Source of the DNA: Diphasiastrum complanatum
Lineage: Eukaryota > Streptophyta > Lycopodiopsida > Lycopodiales > Lycopodiaceae
Direction: 5' to 3'
Assembly: GCA_029204225.1 (NCBI GenBank)
Contig: CM055106.1
Coordinates: 40,019,827-40,083,826 of the forward strand
DNA: 64,000 nt
A model generated the notes under the pieces. That model made no database searches. It saw only the letters and a program-made list of their open reading frames with translations, and was not told the origin of the DNA. The first letter of the stretch is position 1. Every line of letters begins with the position of its first letter. Shown here in pieces: positions 1 through 12,184 of the stretch. The position numbers were made by a program, and so were the translations under genes.

Positions 1-2600
1 AGATGACACAAATCATGTCTTATAAGCAATATAGATCAGAATAAACAGTTCCAGGTGAATTCTCTTCACACTACTTATTCTACCAATTAACTTCAAATCA
101 GGAGTAATCCAATTACTCAATTCAATTGTAAATGATTCAGAAATCTTAAAGGTCTAAGTGCCGACTAGTATAACACCACATTTAGATCTTCTTCCAAACC
201 ATCATTAAGTTAATGAATTATCCTTTCCACCGAAAGAACCATTACCTGCAAGTAATTGTTCCACACATTACTTGTTCATATGTTTATGCAATGTGACTAG
301 TTTAAGTATATGATAGGCTATCAACTGGTAGATATCCATAATCTGCATATGTTACATAACTCATTGAGAATCTTGCAACTCAGCTACAACAAGCTCTATT
401 TCTCACGAGTAAATAACATATCTGGAAAATATTTGAAGTGAATCATTCCACTCACAAGTTTTCCAACCATCTAGCTCTTATTAACAAAATTTCTTCTACC
501 AATCAGCCTACCACAGATCTTAGTGTACAAACCAAGATTAGGCTAACTTATACAGACATCTTTGGACATAATGTTAAGATTAAAGCTTCATTCCACTGAT
601 CCAATCCATAAAAAATTGGTACTTGGTAACAATCAGTGAACCTTAATTTAATCTTTACCACTACTTTCCATATTCATGAATATCTCACAGCTCAATACCC
701 CCAATACTCCTCTAGTTCCAGATTATTCAAAATAATCACTTAGAGAGTTCCTCTATTTCAACTGGATAGTCCTACCTTTGCATACATAGTGAGTTTTTTT
801 CAAAAATCTATGCAACTGGTTGATTCCTCAAAAGTCTTATTCCTATCTTTTCTTCTCCCCCTTTTAAAAGAAATTACATAATTTTGATTGAAAAGGTCTC
901 AGGAGACAACGTATAAGATATCAAAGACTCAAAAAAGTCAGTAATGAGTATATAATATTATTACAAACCAGACTTTTTCCTTAGAATCACATAATATCTT
1001 ATCTCGAGTGATAGAAATATTACATCTCAATAATCAACTATCAAATAGAGATAAACATTTGGGTTCAGGAAGTCTAGATTCCACTTAATTGATTGAAAAT
1101 ATCAATAGATTCTGAGCTATATTCACAAATTATATATGGAGGTATAGTTTTATATTTTTTTTAACAGTCTTTCAGAACAAAAGTTTTACACTAGAAGGAA
1201 TATATAAATCTCAAAATCCAATTGTCTTGTATTTAAGAAATTTCTAAAAAATAGAGATTTAAAATAATAGAGAAATAAATTTAAGGGTTTTCAAATTTTG
1301 TAATTAGTGAAATACCATTTAGGGATCGATCCACATCTCATAATTTCCCAAAATACCCTAAACAAAAAACCAATGGACTCTGTTAGTATTACCATTACAA
1401 CAATCACTAACCATCGGTCTACAGATCATTCTACCCAAGAAATCCCCTTTAGAATCACTAATGTCCTCCAAGAATCCTCTACATCTAGATCTGTTTTCCC
1501 CAAAAAGTCAAAAATACTATTTGGCTATCCTATATCCATATATAGGATCAAATTCACAACCAATTCCAGGAGATACTTCTAACCATTGAAATCCCTCATG
1601 CCCCTTAAGCGATACTCAAAGAATACCACTCCGCATTATACCCCAACATGGACGATACGAAATGTATCATTCAAGTACAGTTGAAATACCACAAGTGTAT
1701 TCACTAACCCAAAAGGAACATGGATTTTAACAAAACCGAATATCATATTGTCCTAGTATCCAATATATATTTCAAAATCGGTAAAAAGAACTTTTTTTTA
1801 CAGGTTAGAATTTCTCTTGGTTGTTACAAACATTATAAAGAAATACTCTATAACAGAAAATAATTTAAATTATTAGATTTCTGTATGGAACACCTTCCAT
1901 CTGCTTTACTTTGCAAGATCTAATTACAAAACAAAGATGGTTACATAAATGGATTATTAGTCTTGCCACTCACTTTTCCCTTAGATTCATCGATTTCATG
2001 AAAATCTAATTAACACTGGGAAAAAGGAATCCAAATTTCTAGAGGCAGTCTTCTTAAATAATTATTCCCAATTGTGTTTCTCACTTTCAATTAAATATAC
2101 TTTAGGAATCGAAAGTAGATTATTCAAACTGATCAACTTAGTCAACCAATCAACTACCCCTCAAACTACTTCCTTTTTCCTCCCTTCCGAAAAATGGTTC
2201 AGGTTAAAAAATCCCAAATTTGTACTAGGAAAAAGTTCAATTTGGTATCAGCATCTTAACAACTTATTAACCAAACAGTTTTGATTGTTCAATCATTAAG
2301 TGCCACACTTAAATCCTGACAAATCTCCTTATGGATCATCATAACAACTGTTCCAACAAGATTGACGTTATTCTTGGTCTTTATGATCCATAGAAACAAG
2401 AAATGCTCCATAATTGAGATTCACAAAAACTTCAACCAAAAGTGAAGGCTACAATGACCTTAACAACTGACTGATTTCAACTCAGTAAGATCATTCACTT
2501 TACAAGCAATTTCTAATTGATCAACAATGAACATTTGAACAATTCCAAAACATCCATGGTTAATTCAAATTTTACGTAAACTAGGATTTTCAAATTCCAT
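1..2600. other. AT-rich stretch without a recognisable gene
   Basis: The stretch is AT-rich with frequent stops in all frames. Apart from one short reverse-transcriptase relic at 1657-1755 on the minus strand I see no conserved motif, no clear LTR boundary and no structured repeat. It is most likely old, decayed transposon sequence. Confidence 0.5.
1657..1755 (-). pseudogene. possible shred of Ty3/gypsy reverse transcriptase
   Basis: The minus strand can be read through a PFGL...FQ..LND.FR pattern. That is the layout of the Ty3/gypsy reverse transcriptase segment just before the YxDD active site (family pattern PFGLTNAP.TFQ..MN..F). The conserved NAP is replaced (VNT), and stops lie immediately up- and downstream. 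A chance match in AT-rich sequence cannot be excluded. Confidence 0.25.
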
Positions 2601-4620
2601 TCAATATGAACCTAAACTGTGAAAATCGATGTAAAAATTGACTTGGCAGTTTCACAGTTACCATCACATATCGTTAGGCAACATCCGACATGCTTCAAAT
2701 ATGACATGCAGTGTGAAAGATTCAACTAGTTTCATCACATTTTGCAATATTTCCATATTTGGCATATTGAGGCCAAAACTTGTTTTAGACTTAGAGGTTG
2801 ACTTTTCAAAGTTCATTAGTCTAAATTTCATTTGAATAAACACGTTTTGAAAGTGTGGGAAAGATAGAATGCGAGTTTGAGTAGATTCAATTTGAATAAG
2901 TTGGGTACATTGAATCTAGACCCAAAATTAGTAGGGTTAGCATTTTGGTGGGAAAGCCAAGTGGCCAAATAGGGTTTGGACCTGCTATAAAAGGATGTAA
3001 CTCGCGGAGAGAGTTATCTTCTCTCTTCTCTATTTCATTTCATGCTTATACATGGTTCTCTTGGGTTCTACTATCCATTGGTGCACTATCTTGGTGATTG
3101 CTTGCAATTCTATGTGTAGAATGATCTATATTTGCTATTTCTGGATCCACACGTGTGAAATACAGTAGCTTGCTGGTTTTGTAGGGATAGCAACAGTACA
3201 TAATCATTTCATTCAAGTTTGATCAAGTTCTATTAGTGTTTGCATCTCAAATTGTGTGTAGATGCTGATTTTTCTACATTGGTGAGATTGGTAGTGTATT
3301 TCTCTTTCTAACCAAAGATCATTCAAGTAGATTGGATCTTAAGGATTTAAAATATTTCACACAATAATTTCTTAAAAAATCAAATTTTTTACGTAAATTG
3401 TTAAGAAAATGGGGAATCAGCACTAGAATTTTCGAAATCCGTTTGAAATTGACCAAATGTGAAAATCGATCAAGAAGATCGATCTATCAAATTCACAGGC
3501 ACTGTCACATATCGAGATCATTTCAAAACATCCTGCATGCAACAAGCTTCACATGCACTGACATATTCGAAAAAACGAAAAAATTTCCGAAAACATCCTA
3601 GTCACTAGGAAATCTCCTTTTTGATCTAGAATTACCAAAAATAGCTTTCATGCAAGAAATTTTTTGATCACTCTATTGATTATGCATGCAACATGCATCC
3701 AAGCATGTATACAGGTCAATCCATACATTTTCATCAACAGACAAGCACTACATTGAGTTACAAGCATGCATCAGAACATTTTCAAAATTTTGCAAATTTT
3801 AGTTCAACAATTGCCAAACTTCAGACGGCCATAATTTTCTCTACAGGACACCAAATTGGTCGTTGTAAAGCACAATACAAAGGGAGAGTGGGTCTACAAG
3901 GCACTTGCCACATCACCCTGCCACCTAGGCTTCAAATGTGTGATCTGTAAATGACAGAAAATCAGATAGGAGGGCGCACTTTTCCAAGGTGGTATCATAA
4001 AAAATTCAACTCCAACCCAATAAGAATCCAATCATAGGTTACAAGCACTCTATTAAGGTTCATTAGAGAGGCATAGAAGCTTCTAACAGGTCCAAAAAGC
4101 AATCATAATCTCAGATCATGCAAAAAAAATGCATTTTCCTCCTTCAACAAGCAAAATTTCAACATGATGGTGTGTAATGCTCACCAATCCAAATTGGATG
4201 CATGATGGCTCAAAACAAACACAATCCATCATATCTTTAAGCTTGTAATGAGAAGCAGTAGGTTCAGACCCCCATTTGATAGGAAGAACTACAAGTTTTG
4301 ATTTCAGTCGAATATGGATTCTATAGCCCATTTCTAGTCCAAAAACTCTAATTTTTGGCCCAAAATTACTATCTATTCATCCTTTTGACTATTCAAAACC
4401 AACATGCAGTCTTCAGATCTAATCATTAATGACTATAAAATAGCAAGTACAATCTGGAAAACATACTACATCAGTTGCTATGACCAATTCCATGCAAAAA
4501 ACATGAATTTTAGGTGAAAAATTCACTAAAACCATAAAAAATCCTTTGATTTCTCTCAAAATATATGGAGAATTCATAATTATGATCTTTAGGCTGAAAG
4601 TACACCAAATAGAGTCACCA
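2601..4620. other. non-coding stretch with a promoter-like segment
   Basis: No supported gene. Segments near 2610-2710 and 3455-3560 look like diverged copies of each other; both contain GTGAAAATCGAT, TCACATATCG and a CATGC-rich run. Between them lies a TATA element at 2986 followed by a CT-rich start region. This could be the LTR of an old element whose coding part is the gypsy fragment from 4.6 kb on, but LTR ends were not found. Confidence 0.4.
2986..2994 (+). promoter_or_regulatory. TATA box of an unassigned promoter or LTR
   Basis: TATAAAAGG is a near-perfect plant TATA box. It is followed about 30-60 bases downstream by a pyrimidine-rich ATCTTCTCTCTTCTC stretch typical of plant transcription starts. 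No open frame starts nearby, so it more likely belongs to a retroelement LTR than to a host gene. Confidence 0.45.
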
Positions 4621-5788
4621 ATGGATGCCAATGGAAAAGAGCTGATCAGTTCAGGTCCCCCATCTGGAGGCTCTCTGAAAGAGAAAGCTCCTATCACCTT
4701 TGCTGATCTGGGAATGAAACCATCAAAGAGCGTCAAGAAACTTGACTGAGCTTTGAAAAGGATGGGAAATCAGCCAACCACCAATCCATTACAAGAACGT
4801 AAACCCCTGTATAAGGCCAAAACTGCTAAGTGGAAGGCTAAGAGCAATTGGAGAGGGATCAACACCGAGTTGTTGGCCGACTAGGAACTACAAGATAAAA
4901 TCTGCCAGGACACTGTAGAAGAACCTAAGCCTGTACATGACATGCCATAGTACTTCAAGGATTACGAGATGAATGAAGTGGTAGTGGTCATGCCCAGGGC
5001 CAAGAGAGAACCCATAGAAGAAACCTCCCAAGGAGCCAATATTTACAAAGGTCCAGCAAGAACAAAAGAGATATATCTAGTTGAGAAGGGGAAAGAAAGT
5101 CGTATGGTATCAGTAGGAGAAGATGTAGAGGGAGAGGAACTCAAGGATCTCAAGGCACTCCTTCACAAGTACCGTGACTTTCTTGCATGGAATTATGCTG
5201 AGCTAAAGGGCCTATCGCCAGATGTTGTGGTTCACACCATTCCACTAGTTGATGGTACAAAATCCGTAGTTAGTAGATCCTATAGGTCTAATCCGCATTA
5301 CGCCCAGCTGATCAAAGAAGAATTGAAGAAGCTTCTAGATAATTCATCTATGAGATGGAACACACTGATTGGGTATCACCTATCGTAGTAGTACCTAAGA
5401 AAATGAGAAACTTAGAATCTATGTGGACTACAAGAAACTGAATGTCGTAACCAACAAGGACCATTTTTCTTTACCATTCACAGAAAATGTGTTAGAGAGA
5501 ATAGGCCGAGTAGAAGCCTATAGTTTTCTAGATGGTTTCAGTGGCTATAATCAGGTGCAGATAGCCCCAGAAGATCAGCACAAAACTGCATTCTCCACTG
5601 AGTGGGGAACGTATGCCTACAAAGTGATGTCATTTGGATTGTGCAATGCTCCCAACACTTTCGAACGAGCGATGAGCTATGCCTTCAAGGAATTTCTTTA
5701 GAAGTTTCTTGAAATTTTTATGGACGACTTGTGTGTCTACTCCTCTAGTGCCCAACATCTAGCTTGATTAGAGAAAGTGTTCATCTAG
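4621..5788 (+). pseudogene. Ty3/gypsy pol fragment (pre-RT and reverse transcriptase), broken
   Basis: This is a piece of a Ty3/gypsy polyprotein. The readable segments, in different frames, run from a linker (PMDANGKEL...) through HKYRDFLAWNYAELKGL and SYRSNPHYAQLIKEELKKLL to the palm of reverse transcriptase. There VDYKKLNVVTNKDHF, FSGYNQVQIAPED, TAFSTEWGTYAYKVMSFGL and the active-site FMDD (5717-5728) are all visible. Stops at about 5386, 5701 and 5766 and a frameshift near 5390-5420 make it dead. It ends abruptly where the family B Copia LTR begins, so the LTR was inserted into, or recombined with, this element. A gypsy integrase tail of comparable state occurs at 53.2 kb, also next to B-type LTR sequence. 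Confidence 0.85.
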
Positions 5789-6499
5789 TGTTGATTATTC
5801 GATGTGTTCGCGAAATATTCTGTTTCTTGTTCAAAACTTAGATGTTGCGAAATTGTTGCGAACAATTCGCGAAATCTTCTGGACTATTTTTTCAAGCTCA
5901 CCTATTGCGAAACTGTCACGAACAATTCGCAAAATATTTTAGATTTCTTTTTCAAACTCAAGAATTTGCGAAACACGAAAATGTTGCAAAGAGACAAGTG
6001 TCGCGAACAATTCGCGAAACACGAAGTTGAGACGAAGAGATAGACTATCGCGAATAATTCGTGAATAGAAATAATTTGACCCTGGAAACAAAGCGTCTAT
6101 TTGAATATCAACCGTCGTAAACGGTTAGATATCTACTGTTACAACATTAAAAGGCCAAAAGACCTATCCTATATCAATATAAATATATGTGCACTACTTG
6201 TTGTAACTCACTCAATCAGAGACACAACAACAAGATAAGACAACAAGAGATGTATATTGATGAATCAGATTCAGAGTTATAAAAATTCATTTTTGATCAA
6301 TAGTTTCTTATTGTTTAAATTGTCTTAAATTGTCTCCTACTTAGGCATATTATTTCCACACACAAATTCAATCAAAGCATGAACTGTTCTATTAGTACAT
6401 AGATCAGATATAGTCCTGATTGAAGACACTGATATCAGTTTGATTTATTCAAACTTTCATTGTGTTCTTTGTGGAAGAATAATTACTATTTTTCCTACA
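5789..6499 (+). repeat. Copia family B 5' LTR
   Basis: About 711 bases starting TGTTGATT and ending CCTACA, directly followed by a primer-binding site at 6501. Its body is repeated at 53022-53238, beside Copia coding sequence of the matching type. It contains at least four TTCnnGAA inverted pairs (5807, 5866, 6011, 6058) and a TATA-like ATATAAATATATG near 6176. The 5' edge is judged from the TG terminus and the end of gypsy homology; the 3' edge from the primer site. Confidence 0.75.
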
Positions 6500-6500
6500 A

Positions 6501-6670
6501 TGGTATCTGAGCATACAAAATTAAATCTGATATAGTGGTATCAGAGCATACAAAATTAAATCTGATGCAGTGATATCAGAGCATACGAAATTAAATCTGA
6601 TACAATGGTGTCAGACTATATAGGTTCAAAGTTGATACAGTGATATCAGAATGAATCAGAGTCAATATAG
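6501..6670 (+). repeat. array of five primer-binding-site copies, 35-bp period
   Basis: The first unit opens with TGGTATCTGAGC, close to the plant Copia primer site complementary to initiator Met-tRNA (TGGTATCAGAGC). Units start at 6501, 6536, 6571, 6606 and 6641; the first four are exactly 35 bases and the fifth 30. A further TGGTATC begins at 6671. The second unit carries the consensus TGGTATCAGAGC unchanged; later units are more diverged. Normally one primer site follows the LTR. Confidence 0.85.
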
Positions 6671-6751
6671 TGGTATCTTCGTATCCCTCTCAACATTCTT
6701 CATACATCCATCAGCAAAGCCACTATTTGGAGTGATTCTGAAAATTAGAAG

Positions 6752-7957
6752 ATGTCGTCGATCATCAATATTCAGGCTAAGATCACTACAATCTTGGACC
6801 CAGAAGGTTCAAACTACTTGATTTGGAAATTAAAGACTTCACTCTTATTGAAGGACGAAGGTCTATGACAATGGGTAGAACCAATTGAGGAGAAGCCAGT
6901 AGCTACTCCTGGCAAAGAACTTCAAGAATGGAGTTTAAAAAATGACAAAGCTATATCAATTATTGCGTCTTCAGTGCATGGCAATATAATGCTAGATCTT
7001 ATATCAATTTCGAACGTAAAGGATTTATGGGAAGAATTGCAAACCAAGAATGAGATCAATCTCGTAATCAGATCATGTTCTTGGAAGACCAATTAACTTA
7101 CCTACAATGGGATGGCAAAGACCTGAATACATTCGTGCGAAAGATTAAAGATCTATTTATTTCCTTACAAAATTTTGGTGAAGAAAATACAATTACAAAG
7201 GAAACACAGCTTAGTTATTTTCTTCGGGCCCTACCTAGGTCATTCCACACAACTCGAACTCTATTGGCGAAAGATGCAACAATGGCACTTCAAAAGGCAA
7301 TAGACGGAGTTAAAGAGGAAATAAAAGCTCGTGAATGCTATGACGATAATGGTGATTCCGAAAATGCTCTATTTACTCTGAAGAATAAATCTTCTAAGAA
7401 GTCTAAGTTTAAGAGGGAGTCATCTAAAAGGAATGAGTCTAAGACAAATGAATAACAATTTGGTAAACAACAAAAGAATTTCTTGTGATAAGAAGTTCTA
7501 CAACAGATGCAAAAGATCAGGTCACACAGAAGAAAAGTATTGGTTAAATCCAAAGATTGAATGCATTCATTGTCATAAAAGAGATCATGCAGCAGTAGAC
7601 TGTTATCAAAATTCCAAAAACAAAAAGGAGCAGAATTGAAGCGAACCTTCAGATTCAAACTATGTCAAAGACAAAGCAGAATGCTCCAGAGCAGCAGAAG
7701 ACAGGGCAACAAGGAACTCAGCAGCTTATGTTAGTGCTGATCTATGTTGTTCATCTAATTCAAATCAAGAAGTAGTACTTGATTCAGGACCCACCTCACA
7801 TTTTGTTTCCTCGAAATTTTTTTTATCTGAGTACAAGAAGACAAACAATTCGAGGTTCATTATACTTGGAGACAGTTCTAAACACGTAGTTGATGGAACT
7901 GGTGTACTATGGCTGGACACGAACCAGGAAGACAAGAAACTGGAGTTTCTCTTTTTT
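6752..7957 (+). pseudogene. Copia family B gag and protease, truncated
   Basis: Gag starts at the ATG of 6752 (SSIINIQAKITTILDPEG) and matches the family A gag at 58980 in content and order. A TGA stop interrupts it near 6868 and the frame shifts near 7050. The nucleocapsid has two knuckle regions. The first has lost two cysteines (FYNRCKRSGHTEEKY); the second is intact CCHC (CIHCHKRDHAAVDC). The retropepsin active site follows as DSGPTSHF with DSG at 7781-7789 and then the flap-like FIILGDSSKHVV. The frame is cut at about 7957 where unrelated tandem repeats begin; integrase, RT and RNase H are missing here. Confidence 0.85.
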
Positions 7958-7970
7958 CATACCAATTTCA

Positions 7971-8203
7971 GATCCAAGCGCGCTAGCTGAAGAGACACCC
8001 GAGCAGTTGTACATCCGCGTTCCAGTCCGATATCGCATGTCCGTACGGATATCGGATCCAAGCGCACGAGCTAAAGAAAATTCCGAGCAGTTGTACATCC
8101 GCGCTCCAGTCCGATATCGCATGCTCCAATATCGGATCGAAGTGCACAAGTTGAAGAGGATCCCGAGCAGTTGTACTTCCGTGCTCCATTCCAATATCAG
8201 GTG
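7971..8203 (+). repeat. three tandem copies of a roughly 80-bp unit
   Basis: Units begin at 7971, 8055 and 8135 with GATCCAAGCG, GATCCAAGCG and GATCGAAGTG. They share the core GAGCAGTTGTACATCCGCG and a CCGATATCGCAT box. Lengths are 84, 80 and about 69 bases. The array is richer in GC than its surroundings and sits exactly between the truncated family B element and the start of family D. Its origin is unknown. Confidence 0.8.
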
Positions 8204-8270
8204 TATAACCAAAAAAATATACAATTCTGTGGTGTGATAAATTACTTGATCTGGACTCATCTGTTCAGTA

Positions 8271-9315
8271 ATGGCAATTCTAAGTGAGAGTGTCCTCAAT
8301 GATCAAGCAAATTGGAAGGAGCCAACAATTATGCAGTTTGGAAATTCAAACTGAAGAACATTTTGATGGAAATAGAGCTATGAGAGATTGTGACAGGCGA
8401 CGAGACAAGACCAGTGATAGAAGAAGATCAGCGGGCATTTGACAAGAGAAAACAGAAAGCACAAAATGTCATCAACTTATTAGTTAGAGATGCAATTATT
8501 CCCTACATTTTAGATTCAGAAGGACCAAAAGAAGCATGGGATACGTTGAAGGCATTGTTTGAGACCACAAACACATCTCGAGTGCTATTCCTGAAGACGA
8601 AGCTGCACACATTGCGGATGGATGATGGTGCAACTGTTGCTGATCACCTACTGAAGATCAAAGAGATTCGTGACCAATTAGCAGCAGTTGGAGACCGAGT
8701 ACAGGATTGTGAGATCGGGCAGTTGACATTGAATAGTTTCAGTGAGTCACATCAGATGTTTGTGACAAGCATAGCCACACAGGAAAATCTTCCAATCTAC
8801 GAAGAGTTAGGTGGATTGCTTTTGCAGGAAGAGCAACGTCAAGAGAACTCGAGTCATCACAATAGGGAATTTGATCAAGCTCTTGCAGTCAGAGGACGTG
8901 GTGGTAGATTTGGTCATGGAAGACACCAATCAAGAGGTGAAAATTCAAATTGTGGATCATTCCAACAATTTCAAGAACAATCCAATGATGGCCCAAATCG
9001 AGGAAATTGGAATCAAGGCCGAGGTCAAGGACGTGGCTATTCCAGGCAAAACAAACCTGAAAATTGTAGGTATTGCAACAAACTGGCCACTGGGAGCGTG
9101 AATGCTTCAAAAAACAAAAGGAGATGGAACAAAGAAAAGACAAAGGGCAAGCAGGAAATTATGTTGATCAACATCAATTTGATGATTATTATTATGAAGA
9201 CAATTATATTGATCAACATCAATACGATGATGATCAATATGAAGATGATACAGGTGAGAGCTCAAAATTGTTTATTACAACATTAATGACGAGTGATGAA
9301 ACCAAGGATACCTAG
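8271..9315 (+). pseudogene. Copia family D gag
   Basis: The reading starts at ATG 8271 (MAILSESVLNDQANW) and is interrupted by a frameshift and a TGA near 8381 in a place where Trp is expected (EIEL*EIVTG). The UBN2-type gag core follows (KEAWDTLKALFETTNTSRV, LKTKLHTLRM, LLQEEQR) and then an Arg/Gly/Gln-rich tail. A single zinc knuckle is readable as C-x2-C plus TGHWERECF but is split by a one-base shift near 9085. An acidic Tyr/Asp repeat segment precedes the stop at 9313, where the expected TW before the protease has become a T plus TAG. The LTR and primer site expected upstream are absent. Confidence 0.85.
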
Positions 9316-10640
9316 TACATTGATAGTGGTGCATCCAAACACATGACTTCAAGGAAAGAGTGGTTTTTAGAACTCAAGAAAACTCACAATGGTGATGAAG
9401 TTGGACAAGCTGATGGCAAATTGCTATCTGTTAAAGGAGTTGGAGTGGTACCAGTGAAATTAGCCAACAGGAAGATAAAGCAGATAAGCAATGTGCAATA
9501 TGTATCTGGTTTAGCTAACAATCTACTATCTGTTGGGACGATGACTGATCAACAACTCAAGACTGAGTTTGACAGCGACAAATGTCTTGTCAAAGACATC
9601 AAGAACCACTACAAAGTTATTGCTATAGGAGCTAGAGTCAACGGGAATCGACTCTACAAATTGAATGCGAGATCTTTTACTCAAGCTATGGTAAGCACTG
9701 TTGATAGTCAAAGTGACCTTTGGCATCAAAGGTTTGGTCATATTAGTGCTCAAAGCTTGCAAATCCTTAAAACAGGTAATCTAGTTGTTGGATTGCCTGA
9801 TATCTCTTTTGAAGAAAAATGTTGTGAGGGTTGCATTTTGGGAAAACAGCATAGAGAGAGATTTCCCAAAGATGGAGCAAGAAGAGCCAATGACATTCTT
9901 GATCTTGCTCATGGTGATCTGTGTGGACCAATACAAACTAGGTCCATTAGTGGTTGTTACTATTTCATCACATTCATTGATGACTACAATAGACATATCT
10001 GGATTTATTTCATAAGCAAGAAATCTGATGCTTTTGCCAAGTTTAGAGAGTTCAAGGCTCTAGTTGAATAACAAACAGGTGGTTATATTAAGACTCTTAG
10101 ATTAGATGGTGGCGGTGAGTATTTTTCAATAGAGTTTATAAATTTTTGCAAGGATCAGGGGATCAAGAGACAAACTACTGCACCCTATTCACCACAACAG
10201 AATGGAGTTGCAGAATGGAAAAATAGATCCATTGTGGAGATGGCTAGGGCAATGCTTAAGAGCAAGTGTTTTCCAAATACTTTTTGGGCAGAAGCATGCA
10301 ACACAACTACTCATATCTTGAATCGGTGTCCTACAAAGTTCGTGGAGGGTAAGACACCTTACGAAGCTTTTACTGGAAAGAAACCTAATGTTTCTCATCT
10401 ACGAGTATTTGGTTGTGATGCTTATGCTCATGTGCCTGATGAAAAACGAAAGAAGTTGGATGTAAAAGCTGTTGAGTGTATTTTCCTTGGATACGTTGAA
10501 AGAGCCAAGGCATACAAGATGTATGACACAGATGCACAAAAGATTGTGATTTCCAGAGATGCTACTTTTGATGAGATGGGTCAAAATGACCAAATAAAAT
10601 TGACAATTGATTCTTTGATGATAAAGCCAAAGCACAGGTG
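9316..10640 (+). pseudogene. Copia family D protease and integrase
   Basis: The protease starts with YIDSGASKHMTS (DSG at 9322-9330). The gag-pre-integrase HHCC zinc region is complete (LWHQRFGH then CCEGCILGKQ). Integrase catalytic positions are readable: HGDLCGP for the first Asp, LRLDGGGEY for the second and QQNGVAEWKNRS for the Glu, where W replaces the usual R after AE. A stop at about 10069 (LVE*QTGG) splits it. The C-terminal part runs to FGCDAYAHVPDEKRKKLD and FLGYVERAKAYKMYD, typical of plant Copia. Confidence 0.88.
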
Positions 10641-11936
10641 AAGAAAGAAGTTGGTACAATATGGAACAGCCAATGGAAAAAGACAGGGTTAATAATGAGA
10701 CTCCTAGGAGAGTGCCTAGGTGGTATTTGTCAGTAACAGGTGATGCTAATAAGGGAGATACTCCCGAGCAGGGAGAGCTTAGGAGATCAAGCAGAAATCG
10801 AAAACCTCCAGCTCGAATAGAGATGAATCTAGCCCTAATGGGATCCATCTTAATGGCTCAAGAACCTAAAACTTTCAATGAAGCAAAGGAACACAAGGAG
10901 TGGTGTGCAGCTATGGAAACATAAACGGAGACTATATTGAAGAACAAAACGTGGGACTTGGTTGAGTTACCTGATGGTAAGATGCCTATCACATGTAAGT
11001 GGATCTACAAGACCAAATATGGAGCGGATGGGCAACTCAACAAGTACAAGGCAAGACTAGTTGCAAGAGGTTTTGAGCAGCAGGAAGGTATAGACTTTGA
11101 GGAGACCTTCGCACCTATAGCCAAAATGGTAACTATTATTCTTTCTTTGCAATTTTTGCTTTCTATGATTGGAAAATCCAGCAAATGTACGTCAAATCTG
11201 CTTTTCTTAATGGAGTATTGAATGAAGAGGTATCTTTAGAGCAACCTCAAGGGTTTGTTGAGCCAGGGAGAGATCATTGGTTTGTAAACTCAACAAAGCC
11301 ATATATGGATTGAAGCAAGCACCACGAGCAAGGTACTCTTGCATTGATGAACACTTCAAGCGAAGGGGAATGGTAAAGAGTGATGTTGATCCTAATCTTT
11401 ACATTCATAGGAAAAACTCAGATATAGTGTTCATTGTTCTCTATGTCGATGATTTGATTATTACAGGAAGTAATATGGGCTTAATTGATGAAATCAAATC
11501 ATACCTTTCCAATATCTTTGACATGAGCGATTTAGGGTTGATGTATTATTGTCTTGGTATTGAAATTTGGCAAAAAGAAGACAATGTAATTCTTACGCAA
11601 AGCAAGTATGCACGAGATCTATTGTATAAGTTCAATATGCAGGATTGCAAGTCACTAAGTACTCCAATGGAGGCCAATACCAAAATCTCTGCATTTTATG
11701 AAGCCAAGAAAGTTGATGCATACTTATACAGGCAGTTAGTGGGTAGTTTAATCTATTTGACACACATACACACACATCCTGACATTGCTCAATTTATGCA
11801 AGAACCTAGTCAAACTCATTGGAAAGCTGCTAAACGTATTTTGAGATATGCTCGAGGCACGTTAAATTTTGGCTTGAAGTATAATCAGTCTGAAGCCCTA
11901 ATGTTGGTAGGTTATACAGATGTTGATTGGGCAGGA
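10641..11936 (+). pseudogene. Copia family D reverse transcriptase and partial RNase H
   Basis: The linker (RRSSRNRKPPARIE) leads to the RT start [20 protein letters not shown], then [11 protein letters not shown] and the active-site YVDD (11442-11453) in FIVLYVDDLIITGSN. A stop near 10922 and frame breaks near 11150 and 11270 disrupt it. RT continues to LVGSLIYLTHIHTHPDIA and the start of RNase H (GYTDVDWAGN). It stops there because a family C LTR fragment begins at about 11937. The connection-to-RNase-H remainder, polypurine tract and LTR are missing. Confidence 0.88.
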
Positions 11937-12184
11937 AATATTGAGAAGCTAATTCAATTTGTAAAGGAATGAAAAACCTTATTACTGACAAATAAAAAAT
12001 CAATGCATAGAGCATTTACTTTTGTCTATCTCTGATAAGCTTCTAATGCTGAATTTACACACTTGATCTTCAATCAATCTCGTCTTCAATCGTCAACCTG
12101 AATACTCAAATGGTATCCAGTATATATACACAATATTATACTGTATGCATATAAAGAAAGTACAAAGTGGATGTGCTGTCTATA
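11937..12184 (-). repeat. family C LTR fragment
   Basis: This stretch aligns nearly base for base with 13785-14035 inside the family C LTR (shared blocks TTTTGTCTATCTCTGATAAG, AATACTCAAATGGTATCCA and GAAAGTACAAAGTGGATGTG). Both ends are internal to the LTR: it abuts RNase H of family D on the left and family C pol on the right. It is the remains of the 3' LTR of the deleted element occupying 11937-14408. Confidence 0.75.

Noticed and set aside
1307-1582. 91-residue plus-strand frame near the window start
   Set aside because: It needs a non-ATG start, has no domain, and overlaps no splice or promoter signal. The composition is that of random AT-rich sequence.
7971-8203. CRISPR-like array
   Set aside because: The three units are adjacent and similar over their whole length, with no unique spacers, in a plant nuclear context. 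It is a plain tandem repeat.
10399-10848. 149-residue minus-strand frame
   Set aside because: It lies opposite the family D integrase and linker, which are recognisable on the plus strand.
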